64,000 nucleotides of DNA, taken from NCBI GenBank assembly GCA_034509495.1, contig CM067506.1, positions 19,464,853 through 19,528,852 on the forward strand, read 5' to 3'. The translations under genes and the position numbers were made by a program. Source of the DNA: Acestrorhynchus altus (lineage: Eukaryota > Chordata > Actinopteri > Characiformes > Acestrorhynchidae). The first letter of the stretch is position 1. Each line of letters begins with the position of its first letter. Under the pieces are notes generated by a model. The model searched no databases, was not told the DNA's origin, and saw nothing but the letters and a program-made list of their open reading frames with translations. Positions 28,201 through 37,070 of the stretch are shown in pieces.

Positions 28201-28960
28201 CAATCTTTAAGTCTGACCACAGATTCTCAATTGGATTAAGGTTTGGATTAGGCCATTCCAATACATCATTATCCTGTTGGAAGGTGAACCTCTGCTCAAA
28301 TCACTGACAGACTGAATATCCCGCTTCCCCTCGACTTGGACCAGTTTCCAGTCCTTGCTACTGAAAAACATCCCCACAGCATGATGCTGCCACCACCATA
28401 TTTCACTGTGTGCATGGTGTTCTTGGGGTGATGAGATGTGTTTGTGATGCACCAGACATAGCATTTTTCTTGATGGTCGAAAAGATCAATTTTGGTCTTA
28501 TCTGACCTTCCTCCATACATGGGGAGTCTCCCACATGTGTTTTGGCAAACTCAAAATGACCCTTCCTATTTTTGTCTGTAAGTAAAGACGTTTTTGTGAC
28601 CCAGCACTAGGGCGTGAACAGCTTATTGGGGTTTTATGGACAGATAATCCAGTCTCTGCTTGGGAACTCTTTCAGGGTTACCATTGGTCTCTGTGTTGCC
28701 TCTGATTAATGCTCTCCTTGTCCAGTCTGAGAGTTTTGGTGAGCGGCCCTCTCTTGGCAGGTTTGATAATAGATTTGATGGTGCTCCAGTGGATCATCAG
28801 CAATTTGGGTATTTTTTTATAATCCAACCCTGACTTGTGCTTCTCAACAACTTTGTCTCTGACTTGTTTGGAGATCTCTTTGGTCTTTGTGGTGTTGTTT
28901 GGCAAGTGGCGCCTATTGCTTAATGGTGTTGCAGCCTCTGGGGCTGGGACATATATATAA

Positions 28961-29025
<65 letters not shown>

Positions 29026-30886
29026 TCTCTCATTCCACTTCACCAATTTAGAGTATTTGGTGCAGATACATCACATACAATTCAGATAAAAAAAAATTTG
29101 AATTTACATTTAGATATTTATATTTAGAATTTTTACAATTTTCTCTTTATATTATGTCCACATTTCAAGATGTTCTGATGATTACAAATTATTTGAAGTA
29201 CATATTGGAGCATTGGAAAAAAGAAAAAAAAATATGGCATGTATAAAGATAATGGCACATTTTATGTTCTATGTTATAGAAAAATACATTTTTGTCCCTG
29301 CCATAGATTATATGTGTATATGGTCAAAAAAGTCATTTTCAATGTAGAAACAAAAATAGTAATATTAAATTGTTTTGACAAATTCAAAATGTTTCTCTGA
29401 AAGTTAAGGTTTTTATCTTCCTCTTCAAAAGCTGCCATATTGGAGATGCAAGGTTTCTACATATCAGTGATTCGTGTATATGTACTTTTGCACACAGAGA
29501 TTTGAGCACCCTTTGGGCAAATCATCTAATGTATTGTTAGTTTTTTAAGTGTATTGTAATGCATAATTACTTTTTATTTGTTTAACATATTGGGGCATAG
29601 AAAATAAAAATTAATAGCACATGTATAAAGATTATGACATTTTATAATTTCTGCAAATAAACAGAAAAATACACTTTTGTCCCTGCCGTAGATTGTATGT
29701 GTATATGGTGAGAAAAGTCTTCTTGGTAGAAAAATACTAATATTATATATTAAAAAAGTTTAATACACAAAGTGGCGTCAGTGTGGTCTCTTAACTGTTT
29801 CTAAATACTCCCTTAAAGAAGCCCAGTATTTATCATTCAGTACATAATGTGGCTGATAAGTGCTTCATTAAGTTAAAGCAGATGCTTCTGAAGAATTTGA
29901 CAATTCATGTGATGATTGGGAGCAACAAGGATCACTCAAACTACATTTTTGCTCTTCATTTCATATCTTAATATAAATAATGTTTGACTCTATTCTGATG
30001 GTATTTTTTATTACCTAGATGGAAAGTTTATGTGCTCTGTAATGTATATAAAAACAGTAAATACTCTGGTTCTGTGGACATTGTCTCAGTTCTCTCTTTC
30101 TCAACTTCTCTCTTCGTGCCTTTTTCTCGTGTTCTTCTAGGTGAGAAGCGCTTTGCTGACCTTCAATATGAGAGTGGCTCGGGAGAAATGATGCAGCCTC
30201 ATGTGATTGACCAGGCCATCAACAGCGCTATAAGCTACCTTGGGGCTGAGTCTTTGAGACCACTTGTCCAGACCCCACCTGGCACTGGCACAGACATGGT
30301 GGTCAGTCCCATCTACAACCTGCACAAGTCTCAGCCCACAGAGGGTAACGGCCTCTCGGCTAAAGACAGTGCTGCTGAGAATCTGCTGCTGCTGTCCAAG
30401 TCCAAGTCGGCTTCTAGTGAAAAGGACGGCTCTCCCAGCCCCAGTGGCCAGGACTCCACTGACACAGAGAGCAACAACGAGGACCGGGCTGGAACTGGGG
30501 GAGGGGGACCAACTGCAGCTGCAGCTGCTTCTGCAGGAGGTCTTATCTATCTGACCAATCACATGGCCCCAGGTGTAAGAAACGGAGGCCTGCCACTGGT
30601 GAAGGAGGAGCAGCAGAGGCACTTTGAGGCGCTGCGGGCAGCTGGGATGGAGCTAGGCCTGGGAGTGACCACCGAGGGCTTCAAAGTGCTGACTGCTGAG
30701 GGCGAGGAGGTCAGGGCATACCGCTGCATCCACTGCAGGGTGCTTTTCCTGGACCATGTCATGTACACCATTCACATGGGCTGTCACGGCTTCCGAGACC
30801 CCTTCGAGTGCAACCTGTGTGGGTACCGCAGCCAGGACCGCTATGAGTTCTCCTCACACATCACACGTGGAGAGCACCGCTACTGA
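12819..30886 (+). CDS. IKZF1: Ikaros zinc-finger transcription factor (IKZF1), seven coding exons
   Basis: Coding exons: 12819-12858, 15036-15155, 23445-23723, 26598-26765, 26977-27105, 27587-27715, 30141-30886. The sum is 1611 nt, or 536 aa plus stop. All six junctions are GT-AG and phase 1, so the frame is continuous. The predicted protein has a PEDLS CtBP-binding motif at residues 34-38, C2H2 fingers ZF1 (C125-H145), ZF2 (C153-H173), ZF3 (C181-H201) and ZF4 (C209/C212/H225/C229, CCHC type), and C-terminal fingers ZF5 (C484-H504) and ZF6 (C512-H534). Ikaros binds GGGAA-core sites through ZF2-3 and dimerises through ZF5-6. In vertebrates it directs lymphocyte development and recruits chromatin-remodelling complexes in the nucleus. 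Human IKZF1 is 519 aa with the same seven coding exons, and the 168-nt ZF2-3 exon matches in size. FIGNL1 next door supports IKZF1 over IKZF2 or IKZF3. The last exon carries an extra Gly/Ala-rich insert. Confidence 0.96.
12859..15035 (+). other. IKZF1: IKZF1 intron between coding exons 1 and 2
   Basis: Non-coding, AT-rich. It contains one copy of the dispersed repeat at about 14605-14660 and, just before it at about 14505, a CTAGGGGTGGG motif resembling the ends of the MITEs at 59-61 kb. Nothing else is recognised. Confidence 0.7.
14605..14660 (+). repeat. Dispersed repeat, copy 2 of 3
   Basis: TTTTCACCCTCCTAGTGGTG then GGAGCATCGTATGTGAT and GAGTCCTTAAA; closest to the copy at 43505-43575. 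Confidence 0.55.
15036..15155 (+). CDS. IKZF1: IKZF1 coding exon 2 with PEDLS motif
   Basis: Bounded by ATCAG|GAAGG and CCAGTGG|GTGAG. It encodes residues 14-53, including RDSPVTNEGG, an acidic stretch, and PEDLS at residues 34-38. In mammalian Ikaros this motif recruits the co-repressor CtBP, so that function is probably kept. Confidence 0.93.
19790..19851. repeat. (CA)n microsatellite
   Basis: Pure CA run of about 60 bp followed by an A8 tract. A shorter CA run lies at 19640-19662. Confidence 0.95.
20618..20860. repeat. Compound trinucleotide repeat (AAT/AAC/ATT)
   Basis: About 240 bp made of AAT, AAG, CAA and CAG-interrupted units, then an uninterrupted TTA/ATT run. The units change from AAT to ATT at about 20790, so the left (AAT) and right (ATT) halves are reverse complements and can pair as a hairpin. 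The open frames here encode only Asn, Ile, Tyr or Cys runs. Confidence 0.95.
22155..22220. repeat. (TG)n microsatellite
   Basis: TG run of about 65 bp with a single CG interruption. Confidence 0.95.
22890..23130. repeat. Probable tRNA-derived SINE fragment
   Basis: Contains a tRNA B-box-like segment (CAGTTAAATCCCTGG, near 22910-22925) followed by GGTTGGGAGTCCCAGA and CACAATTGGCCTCGC. This wording is familiar from dispersed repeats of several fish lineages. The start and end are not sharply visible, and the family name is not known to me. Confidence 0.45.
23445..23723 (+). CDS. IKZF1: IKZF1 coding exon 3 with zinc finger 1
   Basis: Acceptor TTTTTCCAG|CCTGC and donor CACTG|GTAAGC. It encodes residues 54-146: an acidic linker, AEDLRMLDGSG, GGIRLPNGKLKC, and the first C2H2 finger with C125, C128, H141 and H145. 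ZF1 tunes DNA-site choice in Ikaros. The antisense open frame of 129 aa is a shadow of this exon. Confidence 0.96.
23724..26597 (+). other. IKZF1: IKZF1 intron before the ZF2-3 exon
   Basis: No coding sequence. About 24198-24260 resembles the start of a hAT-like dispersed repeat (GGTGTGTCAAACCGGGTC). About 25040-25560 is unusually free of repeats and may be a conserved non-coding block. About 26230-26330 carries the motif GGTTCTATATAGCACCAAAAA, frequent in fish MITEs. Confidence 0.6.
25040..25560. promoter_or_regulatory. Candidate conserved non-coding block in an IKZF1 intron
   Basis: Repeat-free sequence with runs such as CTTTTTAATGAGTTTCTC, CGGGCTGCTGGGATATTGG and GCTCTTATTTTAGAGCCG (a small palindrome). 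No reading frame is credible. It sits in the intron just before the DNA-binding finger exons, where intronic enhancers of IKZF1 are known in mammals. The assignment rests on appearance only. Confidence 0.25.
26598..26765 (+). CDS. IKZF1: IKZF1 coding exon 4 with zinc fingers 2 and 3
   Basis: Acceptor CTTTTAG|GTGAAAGG and donor TTCAG|GTAATC; 168 nt, as in the human gene. It encodes ZF2 (C153, C156, H169, H173) and ZF3 (C181, C184, H197, H201) joined by the classic linker HSGEKPFKC. These two fingers make the core GGGAA contacts and ZF2 is the drug-degron finger in mammals. Confidence 0.97.
26977..27105 (+). CDS. IKZF1: IKZF1 coding exon 5 with zinc finger 4
   Basis: Acceptor CTGCAG|TTGG and donor GTGCAG|GTAGG; 129 nt. 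It encodes VGKPHKCAYCGRSYKQRSS and continues to residue 245. ZF4 has C209, C212, H225 and C229, the CCHC arrangement typical of Ikaros finger 4. The intron before it is only 211 bp. Confidence 0.96.
27587..27715 (+). CDS. IKZF1: IKZF1 coding exon 6 (linker region)
   Basis: Acceptor TTTTGTAG|TGAAGG and donor TTTGTGG|GTAAG; 129 nt. It encodes residues 246-288, with the strongly conserved Ikaros segments ERALVLDRIANVAKRKSSMP and QKFVG. This is the flexible region between the two finger clusters. Confidence 0.95.
27961..29047 (-). mobile_element. Decayed Tc1-like DNA transposon (truncated), family A
   Basis: Read on the minus strand, it encodes broken pieces of a Tc1-type transposase. A helix-turn-helix part lies at about 28880-28740 (KEISKQVRDKVVEKHKSG then LDYKKI). 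A catalytic part lies at about 28520-28330 (KTKIDLFDHQEK, then HTVKYGGGSIMLWGCFS). Several frameshifts and a shortened middle section make it dead. The left end stops at a TTTTTTATTGTGAAGCAA motif also found near the 3' end of the split Tc1 at 54.1-57.5 kb, so the two copies belong to one family. Terminal inverted repeats are not preserved. Confidence 0.88.
28963..29021. repeat. (TG)n microsatellite
   Basis: TG run of about 58 bp within the 5' part of the Tc1 relic. Confidence 0.95.
29200..29745. repeat. Diverged direct repeat, two units about 385 bp apart
   Basis: Units at about 29200-29365 and 29585-29745 share ATGTATAAAGAT, GAAAAATACA, TTTTGTCCCTGCC and TAGATT-x-TATGTGTATATGG in the same order. 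The intervening sequence is different. It could be a tandem duplication or two copies of an old element. Confidence 0.65.
30141..30886 (+). CDS. IKZF1: IKZF1 last coding exon with dimerisation fingers 5 and 6
   Basis: Acceptor CTTCTAG|GTGAG; stop TGA at 30884-30886. It encodes residues 289-536: the conserved block DQAINSAISYLGAESLRPLV, the Ser-rich QDSTDTESNNED segment (casein-kinase-like acidic Ser sites), an insert rich in Gly and Ala (about GTGGGGPTAAAAASAGG), LIYLTNHMAP, then ZF5 (C484, C487, H500, H504) and ZF6 (C512, C515, H528, H534). These two fingers mediate dimerisation within the Ikaros family. The protein ends in EHRY, slightly shorter than the mammalian tail. Confidence 0.97.
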
Positions 30887-30904
30887 GCGTGTGCACATGC
30901 GCGT

Positions 30905-30957
<53 letters not shown>

Positions 30958-31730
30958 CATTTGGTATGCACCATAAAGAGATTCTTTTTTTGTTTTGTTT
31001 TGTTTTTTTACACACTTGTGAACACTGTATGTTGCAACATTCAACTGGACATTTCATGTCACTATACACTGATTAGCGTGGACACATGTAAATATAACTC
31101 ACTGTCTTGTCTATTTTTCTACAATTGTGAGGTACAAATATGTGTCAGCAGATATCCGAGGAAGACACTTTTCTGGAAATGGAGCTGAAGTAGAAACAAT
31201 ACAAGTGAATTGTTTGAAGAAAAAAATCCATGCAAATTGTGGGAGTGGAGGAAATGTTTTTGTTCTACATAGAAGTTTGGCCAAATCATACCAAAATGTA
31301 ATGGTGTCAGTGAGGTATTAAAAAGTAACCACTGTTCTGCAAAAACATGGTACCTCATTTTTGATGACTACACCAGTAGAAATGTTCTACAATGAATTGA
31401 AATAAAGATGTTTTACATTGATTCCACTGAAACGTAAGGTTTTCTTCACATGTAAAGTTGCCATTTGGAGATAAGGTTTTGTGTGACAGCAATTACATAT
31501 TGGATATATCAATGTATGACATTTTTTCATCTGCAGTATTGAGATGTAATAGAACTGTAATGAACAAAGTTTTGGCCCACTGTATTACTTTTTGTTTTTG
31601 TATTATTATTATTATTATAATTATTATTATTTAACTGTAGAATTTGACTCATATATTTTACACATTAGTGTCAGTGCCTAATAAAATACATGCTTGCAAG
31701 ATATCAATAAAGATATTTTACACTTGTGCA
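30887..31730 (+). other. IKZF1: IKZF1 3' untranslated region (inferred)
   Basis: AATAAA signals occur at 31401-31406 and 31706-31711, giving likely 3'UTRs of roughly 0.5 or 0.8 kb. A CA microsatellite starts only about 20 nt after the stop codon (30905-30955). The end point is inferred from the second signal. Confidence 0.5.
30905..30955. repeat. (CA)n microsatellite in IKZF1 3'UTR
   Basis: CA run of about 50 bp directly after the stop codon, inside the predicted transcript. Confidence 0.95.
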
Positions 31731-32601
31731 ACATCATTCAGTATGGGAGTTTTCCATTTTCCATTAGAATTTTCTTAATCAAGGTCAATACTGGTTTTCA
31801 AGTCACTCACTTTAAAGTACCTCAACAAGACATGATTACGTTAAAGGAATTCAAAATTTCAAGACATTTTCCTCATGTAAATAATTGACATAAATGTCTA
31901 TCAATCCTGGCTGTGGCTGCCACCTGTCAGACAAAAACACATGTAAGACCGACAAATGATTGACACTCAAATGAACAAAAATAAATACATTTATTCTAGA
32001 AAGGTTTAAAAACAAATAAATGAATAATAGGCAGATTGAATGATGGTTCATCATATTTCAAATGAACAAATATATTTTTTAAAGTTTCAAGCTGGTTCAG
32101 CTTTTGAAAACCCACAAGCCTGGACATCATGGGTAGGGTCTAAATGCTTTGGCCACCACAATAGAACAAATGAGGTGGTTAAATCAAACCAAAGGCATGA
32201 CAACCCAGTAAACATAACCTATGGAATGAAATGTAGTTGCCCTGGAATTTCGACTGTGGCCAATCCATTTGGCATATGTCTAAGATACACCTGCTACGCT
32301 CCCAAAACGGACATCAGATAGACTACTGGCTGCTGGGCAAAGGACTGGGGCAGACTGACTCAGTCTACAGATAGACTCTCACACCCAGATGGCTCCTGTG
32401 TGATTGGGCGGAAACGGGAAGCAGCTGTAGCCAGTGCGGAGTCCCCACGCTTCAGTGGGACCTAACGGTGGAGACAGTACATTTGCATGAAAAGGATAAT
32501 CTGGCCAGTACTCACCCAACACCTTCTATCCAAAATCTCACTTCTCCTTTCTACGCAAACTAATATAAGACATACTAGTCTTTATTAACCCCAACCCCAG
32601 G

Positions 32602-32747
32602 CTGTTAACACAATCCTTAAATTTTCTGGGTGGGTGCCTGGGGGTAGGCATTGCTAGGATACGATAGGATAGGATAGAACTTGATTGATCCTAGCAATGC
32701 CTACCCCCCAGGCACCCACCCAGTAAATTTAAGGATTGTGTTAACAG
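32602..32747. repeat. Nearly perfect long inverted repeat (146 bp)
   Basis: The left arm 32602-32660 and right arm 32688-32747 are reverse complements over about 59 of 60 positions, with one mismatch and one extra G. Each arm contains CTGTTAACACAATCCTTAAA and GGTAGGCATTGCTAGGAT. The 27-nt loop carries ATAGGATAGGATAG. There is no coding capacity. Most likely a MITE or a recent inverted duplication. Confidence 0.9.
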
Positions 32748-34305
32748 TCCTTAAATATGATGAAGTATAGTAAATACACTTCTGGGGTTAAAAAAAAGTG
32801 GTTCTTTAAAGAATCAATTCTTTGTATTTGGGTTACTAAAACTGATTTTTCTACAGCACTGCAGAATCATTTCTGGCTCCTCATTATTGTAAGACTGTAT
32901 GTGATGTATTCAGACAAGTTCTCTATTGGTTTATATATGAGGTGGAGATAAGATAAAGACAGCCGTTAATAGTAAGAGGAGTTTGCACCGCTCCAGAGGA
33001 ATTCTGGGCGTCTTGTCCTCTCCGTCCAGCTGAGGTCTGCCCCTGCTGTTCTGACAGCTTTCCATCAGTCCTCAGGGATGCGCTCACTACTTGCACTGCT
33101 GGCCAGTTTTACAAAGTTCCAACACTGTAGCCAACCACACCACCCTGAAATATTCATTAACCAACTTGACAAAAAAAGATGAAAAATAAATGAAATCTTT
33201 TTTCATGAGCTTCCAGTTTCTCTAAAGATTGTTTCATAAAAATTACATGACTGTTTATTTCATGTGGGTACAATCTATAATAAGTGTTGCTGTGACTGGC
33301 GCAAGCAATCCAAGAGTTTACAGATCAGCTCCAGCTTCTCAACAAGACATTTTCAAGCTTTGACTTGACCCTAATTCTAGATAGCCATCTTTGGTTTCAG
33401 TGAATTGATTTGATACAACACTTTCTCCACAGACGGACAGAAACCACACCAACTTCAAAAAAGTGATGTTTATCAAACTCCTTGCCATCTTGCATTGTTA
33501 GGGTGAAATAAATGAAGATACATGAATGTCATACCATGTCATCTTAACCTCCTGAAACCACTGTTAAGCTTTAGATGTCTAGCCATGTCTGTTTCAGCAG
33601 ACTAAGGGAGTCATCACTGAGTCAGCAATGGTAACATCTGACCATTTATGAAAAGAAGGATTTTTGAAAACAACTTTCGACCAAACACAAGTGTTCTTTT
33701 AATAAATAAAGAGATTTTAAGTAAAGATATTTAAGTAAAGAAGATGAAATCTGCATACGCTGCAATGGGAACAAGATATTCAGATTAAATTCATGTGATT
33801 AGAGCAGCCTTAAGGTTTGGCATGTGTTCCATCCCCATTACAGGACCAGCAAACTCAACGTCTCAAACCATCTGCGGCCAAAACAGCGGTGAAGTACACA
33901 TCTCAGTCTCACACCTACATCTCTTTAGGTTGTGGCTTAATGAATCATAACTTAATGAGCATCTCCACACATTCTAGTTAGGGAGGCATTATATCACCAC
34001 TGAAAGCATTTCCATTTATAGCACAAATCTTTTCCAAGAACACGTGTCTTACATGTCTCTGACTTTATCGAAGCTCAGCCTGTATTTGGCCAGTTTAAGC
34101 AAGTCATTCAGACCTTTATATTATTACACTTTCACTGTCTCATAAATGTGTAGTGTATACACTGTCTGCAAGTGTCCTCACTTGATTGTGTGCTAGGTGT
34201 GCACTTACCTGTATGATAGAAGTAGAAAGAGATGACATAGAACGGAACAGGTGACGTAGTTCTCCATTTGAGACGTAGCACCATAGGAATAATGCTGCAA
34301 TATAC

Positions 34306-35060
34306 AGAATTACAGTCGCATACAAATGTTTGGGCATCCCTGCACCAACGTTCTATTACTGTGACTGGTTATGTTTGTAGAAGATGCACTGATGTGCAAA
34401 AAGCATGAAGTTAAAAATTAATTGTTCTTTTCAATAGTTTTGTAAATTAGTTCTGTGTGGCAAAGTGACGTAAAGCTTTATAAAAACATTGACTCAATCA
34501 GCACTCAGTATCCAGGGCCTCCTCTAAGCAGGTACTTAGTGCTCTGAGAATCTTTCCTCATTTTGTAATGTAATCAAGAAAGGACAGTTCGCAAAGAAAG
34601 GAGGAGGTCATGTTGAGTTCTGGATGGCCAAGGAAAATTTCAGTGTGAACTGTTCACAGAGTAAAGCAAATCAAAAACATTCAGCAAGATTTAGCAGATT
34701 CTGGAGAGGTGATGCTCTGGTCTACATGGCAGCAGCACTTGCACTAATTTGAAGAATATCTTTACATCCTCAACATGAAGTTCATGGTCAGATGTTTTCA
34801 AAGAAACATCTAAACATGCCTGATGAAGTTAAAGTTAAGTTTCTGGCCACAATCAGCAAAATGTATGTTTGGTGGGTGACAAATGAAAAGAACACCTCTC
34901 CCACTGGGGTGGGGATGGATTGACTACGCTTTGAGCTTGTGTTGCAGCCAAAGGCACGGGGAACATTTCACTGGTAGAATCATTAGACACAATTAATAAC
35001 AGCAAATTGTGGAAGTAAACATCATGTGATCTGTAAAACAGATACAGATTAATAGGACAG
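34306..35060 (+). mobile_element. Decayed Tc1/mariner-like transposon fragment, family B
   Basis: The left end resembles a transposon terminus (ACAGTCGCATACAAATGTTT, then GGGCATCCCTG). Downstream on the plus strand are remnants of a transposase. They include DEVKVKF-like and GHNQQ-like wording followed by VWW, then EKNTSPT and ELVLQPKARGTFHW in shifting frames. No intact frame remains. The right end was not located exactly. Confidence 0.65.
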
Positions 35061-36918
35061 CTTCTACTGAATGAACAGTCATAGACACACACCAAAGTGG
35101 TGAACAAAGTGACCCAAACATTTGCTCTAGACACTTTCCTTTTGGTATTTTGACGAAATGAAAGACATTCACATTCGGTGAAATAAAAGACATCAGTCTT
35201 GTTTTAAACAATACAGGAAATGTGTCACCTTTAAATAAGGATCAGTTACTTGTTTGGCTATGTCAATGTCAAATTTAACAAGTAAATCTAGATTTCTAGA
35301 TACTTTGTCAAACTGAAGAATAAAAACAAAAAAAAAACTGCTGTCTGTATTTTATACTACACTAACCTTTTCCAATCTAATTTACAGTTAGAAATCAGTT
35401 GTTTCCAGGAAACCAGCCAATAATGTACGTTAAATAATGGACTTGTGAATAATTAATTACATCAAAATTACACTCATTTTAAAGGTGAAGAACCTTTTAA
35501 AGTCTTTTAAAACTTGAGTGCTTTTCAATTGATCCCTCAAATGCATTAAAACTGTTTAACATCTTTATTTGTATATCTAAAATCGTTGTTTTCATGCTCA
35601 AAGTGGTGTACTTCGATAAGCACTGAGTAAAAAGGGGAAACTATGAGGCAAAACTAGAGCACACAAAGGATGAATAACAAGCCCCACTTTGTTCACCCAC
35701 AGGGAATTCTGATCATAGTTATTAGTCACATATCTGAAATGAAAAGGTTTGTCTGTGACCTGTCAGGAAACTCATTTGCGCACAGACTTTAACAGAAGTT
35801 CAACAGAACATAAAACCATGCCTTTGAACTGTCTGGGATGTCTTCAAAACTGCTTGTGCAAACATCAGTGAGCTAACACCCTCTGCAACTTCCTAGAACA
35901 TAGAGGCTCACATTCCCACTACAGGCATCGCTCACGAAAGGAAGTCGTCTTTAGTAGAGTTTTAATGGTTAGAATAAACACATTAATGCATATATATTTG
36001 CATGTGACTGTGTCTTAAAAAAAAGAATCATTCACATGGATAAATGGTTCAAATATATTCATGGGTTCTCAATGCTCAGCATGTTGGTGGTCTTTCTAGT
36101 CCGACAGCTCACATATAAGCTCATGAAGTGCTTTACCAGCTAATGATTTCAATGATCAGCTGTGAAACAAAACAGTACAGATCATGGAGCACCAGACTGA
36201 AGCTTGAAATTGCTGAATAGTTTTATAGTAGAGGTGAACAGAAAGTGTAGAGACTAAATAGCAGCAATCTGCAGCATCACCAAATCCTTGTGATTCCATC
36301 ATTGATACAAAAATCATTTTTCTCGATTTAGCCCAGTACAGTCCCAGACCGCATGGCCATAGCCAGAACAGGAAGAATAGTGCAAGAGTTAGCCTGTGGG
36401 TAACTCTTATCATGAAAACAGAATGCCTACAACATTGCTTAACTTCCCCTGCCAAATCCACATACAGAGACACAACAGGGGAGTTTTGAATTGAAGAGCT
36501 CTGAAGTAAAGAAAACAACTACAAAACAAAATCTAGTACTGGTACGAAGTGATGACAACTGAGGGACTATAAACAGTAGCGTGATCAATACGTTGTCCTT
36601 GTCCTCCTTGGATAATGCACTCAAAAAGAAATAACAAACACAGAACCTCTTGTTCCCTTTTAGCATTAACTTGGCACATTTCCTCTATTTTACTGGGAAA
36701 ATGGTGCTGCTCCATTTAATTTTACTGGAAGGTTATACTAATATAGCTTTTCCCTTTTAGTGTAGAGTTTAACTAACAAGACACTTGAACATAACTTAAC
36801 TAAGGACTCTCCATGCTGTCTCACATTTTCCAACAAAAACTGGTAAGTTTGAAGCAAAGAAAGTAAAAATATAAGTGATAAACAATATTGAACATTTTAA
36901 ACAAATTTCAGAAATATC

Positions 36919-36924
36919 TTTATT
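36919..36924 (-). terminator. FIGNL1: FIGNL1 polyadenylation signal (candidate)
   Basis: TTTATT on the plus strand is AATAAA on the gene strand, about 147 nt past the stop codon. It predicts a short 3'UTR. Confidence 0.6.
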
Positions 36925-37070
36925 TTCAAACAACAGGGAAGTTAGAAGTGTACTAAATGAACAATGAACTAAAAAGGATTTTTGAAAAGTCACTTGCAAC
37001 AAACTGCCTGCGTCCTCCAAATTATTTTCAACAACTCACTAATCAGAAACCACAGCTTAAAGCTTTACGA

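Larger units (their letters stand above)
27716..30140 (+). other. IKZF1: IKZF1 last intron
   Basis: Holds a decayed Tc1-like transposon on the minus strand (27961-29047), a TG microsatellite (28963-29021), and a diverged direct repeat of about 160 bp with a 385-bp period (29200-29365 and 29585-29745). No host coding sequence is seen. Confidence 0.8.
31731..36900. other. Intergenic region between IKZF1 and FIGNL1
   Basis: The two genes converge on this 5-kb stretch. It contains a long hairpin (32602-32747) and a decayed Tc1-like fragment (34306-35060). No host gene is recognised; the largest open frame (36156-36518, minus) has no recognisable motif. Confidence 0.7.

Noticed and set aside
36156..36518. 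Minus-strand frame of 120 codons between IKZF1 and FIGNL1
   Set aside because: No recognisable motif, no splice or promoter context, ordinary composition for a chance frame.
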